Part shown: piece by piece, positions 5,735-5,822 of the stretch | How the letters are laid out: every line of letters starts with the position of its first letter | Numbering within the stretch: the stretch's first letter is position 1 | Assembly (NCBI GenBank): GCA_028293095.1 | Contig: JAQGPK010000190.1 | Location: forward strand, 1-5,822 | Direction: 5' to 3' | Origin: Chlamydiia bacterium | GTDB taxonomy: Bacteria; Chlamydiota; Chlamydiia; Chlamydiales; FEN-1388 | Length of the DNA: 5,822 nt | The notes under the pieces: model-generated | Told to the model about the DNA's origin: nothing | The model's database searches: none | Seen by the model: only the letters and a program-made list of their open reading frames with translations | Translations under genes and position numbers: made by a program

Positions 5735-5822
5735 TTATCTCGACAAAAGTAAAGATAGCTCTTCTTTAGATGTGTTTTTTACATCTCCCCAAGCGTTTAA
5801 GTACGCTGTAATACTTTCCATC
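5735..5822 (-). CDS. C-terminal end of an unrecognised gene (3' end only)
   Basis: Reading leftwards from the right edge, one frame stays open from base 5821 to a TAA at 5735-5737, giving 28 codons beginning Met-Glu-Ser-Ile-Thr-Ala-Tyr-Leu-Asn-Ala-Trp and ending Leu-Leu-Leu-Ser-Arg. The composition (amphipathic, Ser/Glu/Leu) is protein-like and matches the helical style of its neighbours. The first codon is an ATG, but whether it is the true start cannot be judged because its upstream region is outside the window; the gene more likely extends beyond the edge. The stop lies 30 bases before the 1009-residue gene on the same strand, with no terminator between, so all three minus-strand genes may form one operon. 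The fragment is too short for a family call. Confidence 0.55.
   Translation of the reverse strand, partial: MESITAYLNAWGDVKNTSKEELSLLLSR

Noticed and set aside
5717..5755. Promoter for the 1009-residue gene in the short gap (TTTACT and TAATAA about 18 bases apart)
   Set aside because: Both boxes match the consensus poorly in an AT-rich stretch, the first lies inside the upstream frame, and co-transcription with the upstream gene is simpler.

Overview
The window looks like a chlamydia-like bacterium (phylum Chlamydiota, probably an environmental family rather than Chlamydia itself). The left edge holds the C-terminal end of a type III secretion export-gate protein of the SctT/YscT/FliR family. 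The rest is AT-rich and encodes lysine- and glutamate-rich helical proteins with no recognisable enzyme domain, a content common beside secretion genes in these host-associated bacteria. The taxonomic call is an inference from the gene content; no 16S rRNA or universal marker is present.

Layout. (1) Bases 1-175, plus strand: end of sctT, about 52% G+C, closed by a stem-loop that overlaps the stop codon. (2) Bases 176-304: a non-coding gap of about 130 bases with the terminator's T-rich flank, a CT-rich stretch, three copies of TTAAATCT, a weak -10-like box and a ribosome binding site. (3) Bases 308-1357, plus strand: an unrecognised basic, cysteine-free protein of 349 residues. (4) Bases 1361-2659 and 2675-5704, minus strand: two unrecognised genes only 15 bases apart, in the order 1009-residue protein then 432-residue protein, almost certainly one transcript. 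They converge on gene (3) with only three bases between the stop codons. (5) Bases 5735-5822, minus strand: the last 28 or more codons of another gene, 30 bases upstream of the 1009-residue gene, which may belong to the same operon.

How the genes may work together. SctT is part of the inner-membrane gate through which type III substrates pass. The two minus-strand proteins are large, soluble, almost wholly alpha-helical and coiled-coil-rich. Their N-termini resemble type III secretion signals: a Ser/Pro-rich tail on the long one, and about 19 residues without an acidic or basic side chain on the shorter one. The most interesting reading is a co-transcribed pair of candidate type III effectors or helper proteins beside the apparatus genes. 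This rests on context and composition, not on homology. No RNA gene, insertion sequence, CRISPR array or phage gene was seen. G+C falls from about 52% in the sctT end to about 27-40% in the sampled lines of the rest.
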